From positions 1-64,000 of the forward strand of contig RWJK01001001.1 of the NCBI GenBank assembly GCA_004335835.1: a stretch of DNA of 64,000 nucleotides. The letters run 5' to 3'. This document shows, in pieces, positions 13,987-24,430 of the stretch. Within the stretch, counting starts at the first letter, position 1, and each line of letters begins with the position of its first letter. The DNA comes from Scenedesmus sp. ARA3. Its lineage: Eukaryota; Chlorophyta; Chlorophyceae; Sphaeropleales; Scenedesmaceae. The notes under the pieces are model-generated. The model had not been told where the DNA came from, did no database searches, and was given only the letters and a program-made list of their open reading frames with translations. A program made the translations under genes and the position numbers.

Positions 13987-15266
13987 AGCAAGCAGCAGGT
14001 GGCTATCGAGAAGGCCTACAGCTGCGCAGAGCACTGGCCGTTCCTGAGCAAGCTCAAGCTGCAGCCAACCTCAAACTCCATGACAGCCAGACTCAACAGG
14101 CTTGCCAACACAGGCCGCCCTATGTCTGACATGGCAGCTTTCCAGATCTCAGACGATGACATCAAGCGCCTCTCAGCGACAGCAACTGCCTTCTTTGACC
14201 GCAACCACATGAGCAGCTGGCAGCGCTACAGGGCGGAGTACTATGTCAACTTCCGCGCCAAGTGGGTGGGCATTGCAGGTGAGCCTGTGTTTGACTTCTG
14301 TGCATGCCACAGTAGGAGTATGCACCATGTTCCAGGGTGTTTTCTTGGTCGCGTCCATGCTTGCCCTCATCCCCTTGTCCTAAAGCAGTGGTGCCAGGAC
14401 CCATGCTCACCTACCTTAATTTTGAAGGCACCTTGCAATTAAGCTGCCTGCTTCTCACTTGCAGGAGACGGCCTGCAGATGCTGCTGATCTGGATCATAT
14501 TGTCTTAGATGGTGCAAGGACCCATGCTCACATACCTCTATCACTACCTGCTGCTCACTACCTGTTTCTCTCTCTCTTTCAAACTCTTGCAGGAGACAAC
14601 CTGCACTTGCTGCTGACCTGGCTGCTCCCACCAAATCACCCCGTCTTACGTTTTGCCAGCAACTGATGATGCTGACAACCTGGCTGACTCATGTGTAACC
14701 ACTCCTCTCTCTGTCACTTGCAGGAGACGACCTGCACTTGCTGCTGACCTGGCTGCACCCGCCCAACATCTCTCTGGCTGGTCTCAGACCATGCATGTTC
14801 ACATCCCCTTGTGGCTGACACCGTCTGTTTACTGCTTGCTTCTCACTTGCAGGAGACGACCTGCACCTGCTGCTGACCTGGCTGCACCCGCCAAACTGCG
14901 AGGACGTGCCCTACGAGCTCGCCCTGGGCCTGGAAACTGCAGCCCGCCTCTTCATCAACACGCAGATGAACCTCATGCTGGACACATTCGGAAACGAGCT
15001 GCAGCTGGCAGTGGTGATGCAGCTGGTGCGTGGCTGCCACATGGCAGCCTGGCAGGCGATCAAATGGGAGCTGCAGCGCGCCACAGCACGCCACAGGGAC
15101 TGCCGCTGCGAGCGCTGCAGCCACCGCGGCTGCTACGACCCGTACGACAGATCATTTGCTGACCTGTCGTACATCGCGCTGGGCAGCAGCACCAGGCTGG
15201 AGAAGGGCATCAGCAGGGGGCCCTGGACCACCCGCTTCAAGGCTGCACTGGGCAGGGTGCAGCGTT

Positions 15267-15268
<2 letters not shown>
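13987..15268 (+). CDS. 3' exons of an unrecognised conserved-looking protein
   Basis: Two exons: 13987-14278 (after CTGTGTGCAG, ending ATTGCAG|GTGAGC, phase 1) and 14853-15268 (after CACTTGCAG, ending TAA). Together they give about 235 residues, smoothly joined at WVGIAG-DDLHLLLTWLHP. The sequence looks globular, with few low-complexity runs: a helical segment (IEKAYSCAEHWPFLSKLKL), a Tyr/Trp-rich patch (SSWQRYRAEYYVNF), and a cysteine cluster CRCERCSHRGC near the C-terminus that could bind metal. I do not recognise the family. The 5' exon(s) and start codon are not identified. Three acceptor echoes precede the last exon. Confidence 0.6.
14465..14775 (+). repeat. three acceptor-side echoes of the exon at 14853
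   Basis: TTGCAG|GAGAC(G/A)(G/A)CCTGCA recurs at 14465, 14593, 14724 and in the real exon at 14853, at 128, 131 and 129 bp spacing. Each echo keeps about 38-52 bases of the exon plus part of the CT-rich intron tail. The nearest copy is the most similar. Confidence 0.9.
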
Positions 15269-15311
<43 letters not shown>

Positions 15312-18300
15312 CCGACAGCAGTCACTATGCTGCAGCAGCAGCAGCAGGCGGCTGAATGCACTGCCGCAGAAGTGCCCTGAGCATGCGCTGCTGTGCAGCT
15401 ACAGCAAGTGCCTCAGCTCAGTGGTGCCGGCAACAGAGACAAGGCAGTTATTTGGAGCAGCCTGAGTTGATGCAGCATTGCTGCGGGCCTGTTTCAGCAG
15501 CAGCAGCAGCAGCAGCTGCTGCTGCGCTGAGGAATATATGACTTACTGCGACGTTTCCTGGCTGTTCTGCCACCACAGGGCAGCAGACCGTCTGCTCGGA
15601 CAGTCCGAGCATGGTACACTAGTGCAGTACTGCACATCAGCTGCTATCAGCTTGATGCTGCATGATGGAGCTTCAACATTTGGCTGCAGATCAGTGCTCA
15701 GCAATGAATAAGTTATTTACTGTACGACATGTACAGCCCCCAAATCAAAATAATGGCCAGCATCTGGTTCTGTGTGCTGCTGCATACGGATGCCTCTGCC
15801 GCGTGGCCCTCCTGCACTTCAGGATGTTTTCAATCTGTCCTGTCTTTTTGTGTTGTATGCTGGACCCACCACCCCTATCACACAGCAGCAAGCAGCACAG
15901 CGCAATGCTGGCGCTGCAGCTGCTGCGCACGCCTGGCCTTGCCAGGTCATCACCATCTGTCACAGTTTCTTGCAGCCAGTCCTGCTGCTTCTCCAGAGTC
16001 TGATTGTCCTTCGCGTCGCTTCGCCTCAGTGGCAGCAGCCTGTGTGGCATACACCTTAGCTACAGGCACTGCTTTTCTTATTGTGGTGTTGCGCATACCA
16101 TTTTTAGTAAAGCAGGGTTGTGCTCTGCAGCAGAGCTTTAAGCTTTTAAGCTTTTAGCTTTTAGCTTTTAAGCTTTAAGCTTCAACGTTACATCACGCCA
16201 GCGGTTGACGGCCTCAACAAGGTCAAGTGTGCCCCCAGATTTGCATGGTTTCGATGGTGCTGCTTGCTCGTGAGTTTATGCAGCCGGTCCTGCCAGTGCT
16301 GCTCCTTTGGCTTTGCTTGTTTAGCTCTTGCGTGCTCCAAGCAGTCGCTTTGCCTCAGTGGCAGCTGACTGGTTTTCACTACAGGCATTGGTGCTGCACA
16401 TTGCATCGTTTAGAGTTGAGCTCTGCAGCAGAGCTTTAAGTCAATTGCACGCCAGCGGTTGGTGACCTCAACAAGGTCAAAAGTGTGCCCCCAGATTTGC
16501 ATGTTCCTCAATGGTTGGGTGGGCCTTTGTTGGAGGCTCCGAGTAAACTTTCACCTTATTACTATGGGCTGCTGGTTGCCCTGCATCTTGCTTTGTGCCA
16601 TGTGCTATGGGGGTGTCTTGCATTGCTGTCTTTTACAGCTGCTGTTGAAAAGAGTTGGGTTGATGATCAGCGGTGGACTGTTGTAGCATGACCGAGCAGT
16701 CTAGGTTCAGTGCCACCGGTGGTACCACTTGTGTGACACAGCAGTTTGACAAGTCGGCAAGTACCTGTGTGGCCAGCTTGCTTAGGCAGGCACTAGTATG
16801 CTGTGTGTTTGGTATGTATGCAGTGCTGCATCAAAGCGCGCTACTGCACAATACAGGCTGTGTTGGGAGCGCAAAATTCAACCGTGGTGTCTCATTGAGT
16901 GTGTTTGGTGCCAAAGTCAAGGCTGGTGGGGTTTGGGGCTTTGGATGAATGGTTGTGCTTTTGCGGGGTCACAAGCCTGTAGGATGGCGCTCCCACTGGT
17001 AACAAAAAGAACTAATTGGCTGACCGCACACCTTGTTTGACTGCATGCAAAGTTGCCTAGGTCCTGAAAGTAACCACCGTCACAGCTGTTCTGGCTGACT
17101 GCATAGTTGTGTACTTTATTGACGGGCACAAGGCCCTTGTGCCAATGATTGGCCAGTCGGGAAAACCACACAGTTGCACCTTGGCCGAGTGATTTCATCA
17201 TTGAGTGTTGCTCCTGGCACGTGGCCGGCGCCTTGATCATGTGCCACGCAACTGCAACAAGCATTCTTGTGCTTACACCCTCAACTTCAGAGCCAGCCGC
17301 CGTCAGCGCAGCAAATGGATGAGTGGCCCAAAAGCGTCTGCTCTGCTGCTGCTGCTGCTGTTGGAATTTCTTGTTTTAGCAGGGATTCAATCCCGCCAAA
17401 GTTTGGCGTCCGTGTCAGCAGGAACGTACCTAGGCACATATCAGATGTAATTGCATGTTACACTGGTGCTTTGACCACCAACCAGGCCCACCACAACTTG
17501 AAGGCATTGAAGTCATACGCTGCACCATCAACAAATGCAGCTGCTATTGCAGCAGCCAAAAGCAATTAGTGTTGCAAAACTCCACATTAAACTGGTCTGG
17601 ATGGCGTAACTGGTCTGGATGCAGAGCCATGCAGCAATCCTCCAGCCACCCTCAACTGTCTTGAACTCCAACGAACCACAGTAAGCTGCAGCACAAGGAA
17701 AGCTGCTGCGTGATTGAATCAATGCAACACGTCAAACATGTGTCACAGCACACACATTTAGTCCCACTGCCTGTCCATGACAGCATGTTTGCCATGAAAC
17801 AGAATCATACTGCTCTTGCTATTTGCTGGTAGTGTTCCTGACAGTCATGATGTGCAGCACATACAAGTCATACATGAACCATGAGGTCCACACAGCGTGA
17901 CAGCGTCTGGTAAGGCTGATGCCAGCAGCCCGGGTCTTAGCGTCATGTATGTCATCTTGGCATGCAGTTCCCGACAGACCACATGGCTTCACTCAGACGT
18001 TTCCCAAGCACTCGCTGCTGTCACTACACATACAATAAATTGCGTGACAGTATAGCAGGCGAAAGCAACAAAAACAGAGCAGCAGACCATCCTGCTTGTC
18101 AACAGTGCTACTGAGGCGTGCCGCTAATGTAATGAGCAACGCCTAGTGCAACAAAACTTTGGTTGTCACAACAGCTGCCTGTTGCAGGAGCCGGCTGCAG
18201 CTGTGCACCTGTTGAGACAATGGCTTCAACGACAGGCAGGTAGTGTTGTGAGTACAGTAACATAGTTCAAAGTAAAGAAGTGGGTGAGCAATATTCAAAT

Positions 18301-18422
18301 ATACAGACGGTGTCAATTCAAACATAACATTGAAGTCAGGTGTCACACCCTTGCACCCCCAGCTCTGTCACTCTGCCCTCCATCTTCAGTGAAGAACAAC
18401 GGCACAGCGTAATCTAGAACCC
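15269..18422. other. 3.1 kb between convergent genes
   Basis: It begins with a CAG-rich probable 3' UTR (15269-15535). It then holds a duplicated ~300-bp block (15950-16505) and an AAGCTTTT simple repeat (16138-16185). From 16,500 to 18,400 nothing coding is recognised. The flanking genes face each other, so this is a shared 3' region. Confidence 0.5.
15950..16505. repeat. noncoding tandem duplication of ~300 bp
   Basis: CTCAACAAGGTCAA and the following GTGTGCCCCCAGATTTGCAT occur near 16212 and 16468. CTCTGCAGCAGAGCTTTAAG occurs near 16124 and 16420, and GCCTCAGTGGCAGC near 16024 and 16352. The order is kept, so one block was duplicated and then diverged. AAGCTTTTAGCTTTT expansion lies at the junction (16138-16185). 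Confidence 0.75.
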
Positions 18423-19007
18423 TCAGCTCCAGTGCTGCTGCCACTGCTGCTGCTGCTGTGCCTGCTGCTGCACAGTCAGCAGACATGCAGCGCTGCTGTT
18501 GCCTGGCAGCCCAGCTGCAGCTGCAACACTCCTCTCACGCTCAGCTGCACCTTCCGCTGTTGCTGCTGCTGCTGCCGCCTGTACATGACCCATCCCAGCT
18601 GCAGCAGCAGCAGCGGTAGCAGCGGCAGCAGCCTTTGGTGTCACTGCTGCTGCTCCTGGCTGGCTCACCCTTGAGAGGCTGAGTGACTGCCTGCCAGACA
18701 CATTTGTCATGTTAGAAGCCCTGCTTAGATCCACTGACTGCCTGTAGTGCTGCTGCTGCTGCTGATGATCTCCCGAAAAGGCTGCTGCTGCTGCTGCTGG
18801 AAATGGCGGCGCAGCAGCAGCAGCACCAGAGCCAGCTGCTGCTGCTGCTGATCCCAGAGAGTGGCGAGAGCTGTCTGCAGGTGCTGCTGCTGGTGAATTC
18901 ATGCCTCCTACAATAGGCACATTGCCGATGCTGTCGTGCATCTTTATAATGCCTCGGATGTCGCGGTGCACTGCGGAGCAGAAGGTGTCGAATGCAATCA
19001 CCTGCGC

Positions 19008-19099
<92 letters not shown>

Positions 19100-20120
19100 G
19101 CAAAGAGCAGTGCATGTGTTTAAAGTAGTGACGGCAACCAACCAGGGTCACTACAGGCATTGGCAGTCATGCACTGCGGAGCTGAAGGTGCTGAACGCAA
19201 TCACCTGCACAGCCAGCCGCAGCAAAGTCGCATCAGTAGTAGCGCAGCACAGCATAGCACAACACAACACAGCACAGCACACAGCACAGAACTACAGATG
19301 GAAAAAGGCATGCTGCTCACGTGAAAGGGCTCCTCAATAAATGCTCCAATTTTTTCCACCCCAAGCAGCAAAAAGGCAATGACCACAGCCAATGTCAACA
19401 GTAAGAACATCTAAAGTCAAACCCAGCAGCAGCCAACTCACGTGGAAAGGCTCCTCAATAAAAGCCCGAATGTTCTCAACCCCAAGCAGCAGGAAAGCAA
19501 TGACCACAGCCGATTACAACAGTAAGAACATCCAAAGTCAAATCCAGCAACAGCCAATTCACATGGAAAGGGATCTTCTACGAAGGCTCCAATGTTCTCC
19601 ACCCCAAGCAGCAGGAATGCGATGACCACAGCCAGATTTGCAAGTAGCAAAAACAAAAACAGTCTCAGCACCAGCCGGCTTACGAGGAAGGGCTCCCCAG
19701 TAAATGCCCGGGGGGGGGTATTTTTTGATGAAAGAAGGTCCCATGCAACACTAGTAGATGGTAATAAAGGCACTCACGTGGAAAGGCTCCTCAATAAAAG
19801 CGCCGATGTTCTCCACCCCAAGCAGCAGGAAGACGATGACCACAGCCAGAGGCGGGCTGGCCCAGCCCGCCATGGGCCGCAACACAGCACTCATCCAAAA
19901 TGCTGCTCCCTCAAATCATAAAGTCCTCTATGCCAGTGCCAGTGTTCCCTTAAGCCCTGCTCACGTGAAAAGGCTCCTCTATAAACGCTCCAATGTTCTC
20001 CACGCCAAGCAGCAGGAAAGCAATGACCACAGCCAGAGGGGGGCTAGCCCAGCCAGCCATGGGCCACAGCAGCAGCGGCAGCAGCGTCAGGTACACCATC
20101 AGAAAGCGGCTGGTGTGCCT

Positions 20121-20165
<45 letters not shown>

Positions 20166-20470
20166 TCAGGTACACCATCAGGAACCTGCTGGTGTGCCTG
20201 CAGCAGCAGCAGCAGTAGCAGCGTCAGGTACACCATCAGGAACCTGCTGGTGTGCCTGCAGCAGCAGCAGCAGCAGCAGCAGCAGCGGCAGCAGCGTCAG
20301 GTAAACCATCAGAAAGCGGCTGGTGTGCCTGCGACGGCAGCAGCAGCAGCAGCAGCAGCGGCGGCAGCAGCGGCGGCAGCAGCGACGGCAGCAGCGGCGG
20401 CAGCAGCGTCAGGTTTGCCATCAGGAAGCGGCTGGTGTGCCTGCGGCGGCAGCAGCAGCAGCAGGAGCAG

Positions 20471-20523
<53 letters not shown>

Positions 20524-21137
20524 CCTTAACAACATGAGTGCAGCGGCAGCAGGATCAGCAGACACGCAAATGCCATGTCCTAGCTCTGCCAAACACTAAT
20601 CGTCTCTATATTAAACGGTTGCTGCTCCGCACTGCAGAGAACTGCACAACTATCTCTGCACTGCAAATCCTGCACAACTATCTCTGCAGCACTATTCTGC
20701 GTGCTCACCGCGTGTAACAGAAGGGAATGGCGGTGTTGTAGATGCGCCCGCAGGCGCCAAACTCAAACGTGTACAGGCTGAGCATGGCATCCAGGCGGCT
20801 TTTAGCCATGGGGTCCATGTCTGATGCAGCCACAATGCTGCTGAGTGCCTGTGAAAATAGGACATTGGCACAGCGCGCACCGTGCAGCGTGCAGCACACG
20901 ACTGGGCAGTGAGCAATGAGTAATCGACTGTGTGTGCATGTATCCAGGCGGCTCTTTGCCATGGGGTCCATGTCTGAAGCCGCCACAATGCTCGACAGAG
21001 CCTGCATGCAGCAGCAGCAACAGCAGCAGCAGCAACAAACGGGACTCTAATATGTACAGCGACAGCATGGCGTCCAGGCGGCTTTTAGCCATGGGGTCCA
21101 TGTCTGAGGCAGCCACAATGCTTGACAGAGCCTGCAT

Positions 21138-21189
<52 letters not shown>

Positions 21190-23560
21190 TGAACAGCAAC
21201 TCAAAGGTGTACAGCGACAGCATGGCATCCAGGCGGCTCTTGGCCATGGGGTCCACGTCTGACGCAGCCACGATGCTGCTGAGGGCCTGCAAGTCAGCAG
21301 CAGCAGCAGCAGCAGCAGCAGCGGCAGCAGCAACAAACGGGACTCAAAAGGTGTACAGCGACAGCATGGCATCCAGGCGGGACTTGGCCATGGGGTCCAC
21401 ATCTGAAGCAGCCACAATGCTGCTGAGGGCCTGCAGAGGCAGCAGCACAACAGCACAGAGTACATTTGTTATATGTGCCATTGGGTCCATATCTGAAGCA
21501 GCCACGATGCTGCTGAGGGCCTGTGAAAATAGGACATTGGCACAGCACGCAACGTGCAGCGTGCAGCACACAACCGAGCAGTGAGCAATGAGTAATTGAT
21601 TGTGTGTGCATGTGTCCAGGCGGCTCTTGGCCATGAAGTCCATGTCAGATGCAGCCGCGATGCTCGACAGTGCCTGTAAATCAGCAAAAGCAGCACATAG
21701 CACACATGATTACAGAGTTGCGGCGAACTGCTTGAGCGTTGTGTATGATCTGGGACTTGGCCATGGGGTCTATGTCCGGCGCAGCCACCCTGCTCGGCCT
21801 CACCTGCCCTAGTGCTAGTGGCCGGTGGCTTTGCTCCAGCCGCCATTCCAGCTCAGCAGGCAGCAGCACACCTCGCAGCTCGTTCCTCAGCTGCCCTGCC
21901 ACCAGCGGCCGCACTGTCAACTTTACCACCCACATGGCGGCAACTGAGTCTGCTGGGGCTTGCTTCATGTGGTGTGTACGGCAAACCAAGTGCAAAAAAC
22001 AAAGGCCAGACCGCAGCAACTGCCCTCACCTGTCCCAGGGCCAGCGGCCTGTGGCTCTGCTCCAGCAGCCATTCCAACTCGGCAGGCAGCAGCACGCCCC
22101 GCAGCTCGTTGCGCAGCTGCCCCGGCACCAGGGGCCGAACTGTTGACTTGACCACCCACATGGCGGCTGCTGCCCAGCGCGCCAGCGCGTGCACGAGGTG
22201 TGCTTGGTGCGGCGGGATGTAGGCAACTCCCTGCGGCACATGGTGTGCATCAAAGCATGCAGTTGGTTGTGGGCAATGGCTTGCTGCAGGTGCCTGGTGG
22301 AAAGCACCCATATCGCGGCGGCTGCCCAGCGCGCTAATGCGTGTACTAGGTGCGCTTGGTGCGGCGGTATAAAGGCAACACCCTGCGGCGGCAAGTTGAG
22401 GTAGCAGTTGGTTAGTGTTGGCAGTTGGTTGCGGTCAAAGGCTTGCTGCGGCCGCACAGTGGGTTTGACCACCCACATGGCGGCTGCTGCCCAGCGCGCT
22501 AATGCGTGTGTGAGGTGAGCTTGGTGCGGCGGTATATAAGCAACACCCTGCGGAATGGTGTGGTTGCAGGCAGTCACGGCAACATCGAAAAATTGAAGCA
22601 GGGCTGACAATACACTGACGCTGCATGCAGATGATGCAGCCGGTCATTGCAATGAGGTTGTAGGCTGAAGCTGACGGCTGACGACAATGGCTGACATGCT
22701 CCAGCTTGGCGCACCGACACACCCCACAACATCTTGCCAAACAGCATTTCAAGACTCAGGCAAACGCGCAAGCCCCACCTGCCGCACGATGTTGTGTGCC
22801 AGTGACACCAGCTGCCCCACATCCTTGCGTGCTTCCCACCAGCGAGCGTAGCTGCTGTTTGTTTTGAACACCAGCAGCAGCGTCAGCGCAAAAGTGATCG
22901 CGCTGAAGAAGGCCTGCACGGATGAGAGGCTCAGCATAGGCCAATGGTACGCCTACGGATGCAGAATCAGCAGCAGCAGCAGCAGCAACAGCAGCAGGGT
23001 GCAGGAGTGTAGGCCAGGTTCACCTTGCTTGTTGGGCACTGGGCAAAGCAATCGCAGAGGCTGCCTGCCTCCTGCCACTTGACAGTGCCAGCATGCTTGA
23101 GTTAGACGCTCAAAGCCGGTGTACAAGGTTGTAAGCAGAGGGGATGCGGCTGCTGTTGGCTGGACTTCAGCACAGTACGTGAGCACGTGTGTGATGCGTG
23201 TGGCGGCTACTGCGCACCTCGACCAGCGCCCTTGCGGCTGGTGGCCAAAGCAATTGCAGCTGCCTGCCTCCTGCTACCAGCTACTTCCAGCATGCTCCAG
23301 GAAGCCGCTGAAGTGTGCATATCAGGCTGTCAGCACTGAGAAGGCAGCTGCTGTTGGCTGAACTTCAGCACGGTGTGTGGCTGTCATAAGCTGTTGTGAT
23401 GACGAAACCACATAAAACGCAGAAGACAATCATATGTTGTGTGGTGTGCCTGACTGCTGGTGCGCACCTCAACCAGCGTCCTTGAGTACACCCCCACCGC
23501 CACTGACAGCGCTGCCACGTAGACCAGAATCCATACATAGCCATACATGACCCGCGCCCT

Positions 23561-23604
<44 letters not shown>

Positions 23605-24430
23605 GGGTTGGTGGTGATGCTGACTCAGCTGCTGCCCTATCACTCTGTCTGACCGGACCAAGATCCAAACATAGACGTACATGACACGCGCACTGCAGCA
23701 GCAGCAGCAGCAGCAGTGGTGCTGGTGGTCATGCTGGCACACGTTGCTACTTGCAGCTCCTGCCAGCCCTGGCACAGCTCGACAAGGCCCTGACGAGCCG
23801 TAGCTTGGTCAGGGGTGACTGCATGTGCGCCACGTTGCGCTGCACAGCTGCCAGCTGGGGTTGCAGAGTGAAGCTGCTGCAGCGCCAGCAGGGTGGGTGC
23901 TGGTGCATTTGAGCTGCTGAAACTTGCTACCCTGGACACCTGCTGGTCAGGCGTATACAGGCACGCCAACATGCCAAAGAGCTAATCACCTACATCGACT
24001 TAAGTTACATAGTGCTGCTGCAGGTGATTAGGTAAGGGCGTTCCCTTTGCACTTGCAGTCTGCAGCAGCACCCGTGCCTTGAGCTGCTGTTACTCAGTGC
24101 TACAGCCACTCACAGCTTGAAGGGCTGCAGCCGGTGGCGGTGCATCGCCTTGCGCAGCCGCTCCCAGTCATCCTCCCGCATCACCTGGACGGCATTATGC
24201 ATATGTATTATATGTATATATATACGTCTGTTTAGCTTGCCTTTGGCTTTGCTGTGTTACTGCCAATCTGTTGCTGCTGCCGCTGCCACTGCTGGTCAGC
24301 AGCAGGGACAGTCTACCTCCCACTGCCATTCAACGTCACTTCTGCCATTGCTTACCCTGTCCGCAAACAGGGAGTCGTGCTTGCTGTAAAGGATGTCCCA
24401 TACTGCACTCTGTTCTGAAGTGAACAGCAT
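18423..24430 (-). CDS. bestrophin-family anion channel (about 494 aa, 8 exons)
   Basis: Exons in sense order: 24430-24356, 24184-24114, 23558-23468, 22952-22779, 22230-22030, 20848-20709, 20118-19965, 19001-18423. All phases match. Family hallmarks: LTLLLVFKTNSSYARWWEAR (~residues 102-121), HNIVRQ, GRIYNTAIPF (~236-245), YTRHTSRFL, and GVENIGAFIEEPF (~289-301). Hydrophobic segments lie at ~50-75, 85-110, 255-275 and 280-292. Known bestrophin-like proteins conduct chloride or bicarbonate; algal and plant relatives sit in thylakoids, so a role in thylakoid ion balance or carbon supply is inference. The last ~150 residues are Ala/Gln/Ser-rich, making it longer than the ~300-400 of simple relatives. 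The start ATG at 24430 is the first good one; a 5' targeting exon could be missing. Introns carry 22 junction echoes. Confidence 0.85.
19012..19098 (-). repeat. CTG run immediately before the last bestrophin acceptor
   Basis: On the sense strand about 28 CTG/TGC triplets lead into GGCGGCGCAG|GTGATTGC. The run occupies the polypyrimidine-tract position of the acceptor at 19001. Confidence 0.9.
19160..19204 (-). repeat. acceptor-side echo of bestrophin exon 8
   Basis: Sense GTGCAG|GTGATTGCGTTCAGCACCTT copies the first ~40 bases of the exon at 19001 (VIAFDTFCSAVH becomes VIAFSTFSSAVH), then hits a stop. It lies 203 bp upstream on the sense strand. Confidence 0.8.
19319..19853 (-). repeat. five donor-side echoes of bestrophin exon 7
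   Basis: Copies of the last ~75 exon bases (LAVVIAFLLLGVENIGAF then EEPFH|GTGAG) occur at 19778-19853, 19679-19708 (partial), 19561-19637, 19439-19515 and 19319-19393. Spacing is ~100-125 bp after the largest step. Several keep a usable GTGAG donor and an open frame; others are mutated. A run of nine or ten G at 19709 interrupts the partial copy. Confidence 0.88.
20156..20440 (-). repeat. four acceptor-side echoes of bestrophin exon 7 fused to CTG tracts
   Basis: Sense (CTG)nCAG|GCACACCAGC starts at 20197, 20255, 20328 and 20440, as well as the real 20118. Each keeps about 35-40 exon bases (HTSRFLMVYLTLL) before the leucine codons CTGCTGCCGCTG merge with the next CTG tract. Spacing is 58-112 bp. 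Confidence 0.88.
20474..20522 (-). repeat. CTG tract upstream of the echo array
   Basis: A pure triplet run of about 16 units on the sense strand precedes the outermost exon-7 acceptor echo. Confidence 0.85.
20937..21801 (-). repeat. seven acceptor-side echoes of bestrophin exon 6
   Basis: Copies of the exon start (ALSSIVAASDMDPMAKSRLD, often on to LSLYTF) begin at 21001, 21131, 21286, 21430, 21520, 21673 and, degenerate, ~21795; the real exon begins at 20848. All but the last keep a CAG acceptor. Only the real copy continues through GRIYNTAIPF to a donor. The block 20850-20945 recurs at 21521-21620 (GACATTGGCACAGC and following), so part of the array was itself duplicated at ~672 bp. Confidence 0.92.
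21138..21188. repeat. CAG/CTG run inside the exon-6 echo array
   Basis: About 17 triplets separate two echoes; on the gene's sense strand it reads CTG just before a CAG acceptor. Confidence 0.85.
21804..21945 (-). repeat. donor-side echo of bestrophin exon 5
   Basis: A ~140-base copy of the exon tail (MWVVKLTVRPLVAGQLRNEL to RPLALGQ|GTGAGG) lies after the real donor at 22029. The frame is open. It abuts directly on the outermost exon-6 acceptor echo, so two echo series meet here. Confidence 0.88.
22300..22547 (-). repeat. two acceptor-side echoes of bestrophin exon 5
   Basis: Copies starting at 22382 and 22547 (real 22230; spacing 152 and 165) encode GVAFIPPHQAHL and GVAYIPPHQAHL followed by ALARWAAAA. 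The outer copy extends through MWVVKPTVRP before diverging. Confidence 0.88.
23040..23390 (-). repeat. intron 3 tandem duplication with donor echo
   Basis: GCTGCCTGCCTCCTGC and GCTGTTGGCTG(G/A)ACTTCAGCAC each occur twice ~190 bp apart. At 23218-23235 a short copy of the exon-3 end (sense CGCTGGTCGAG|GTGCGCA) preserves the donor. Confidence 0.75.
23645..23692 (-). repeat. acceptor-side echo of bestrophin exon 3
   Basis: Sense CTGCAG|TGCGCGTGTCATGTACG copies the exon start at 23558 (ARVMYGYVWILV becomes ARVMYVYVWILV), 134 bp upstream. A CTG run precedes it, as it does the real exon. Confidence 0.85.

Noticed and set aside
14441..14852. Introner-type transposable elements generating introns
   Set aside because: The repeated sequence derives from the local exon edge in each gene and is not shared between genes.
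20709..22547. Mutually exclusive cassette exons in the bestrophin gene
   Set aside because: Echoes carry only one of the two splice sites (starts lack donors, ends lack acceptors) and miss conserved halves, so they cannot replace the exon.
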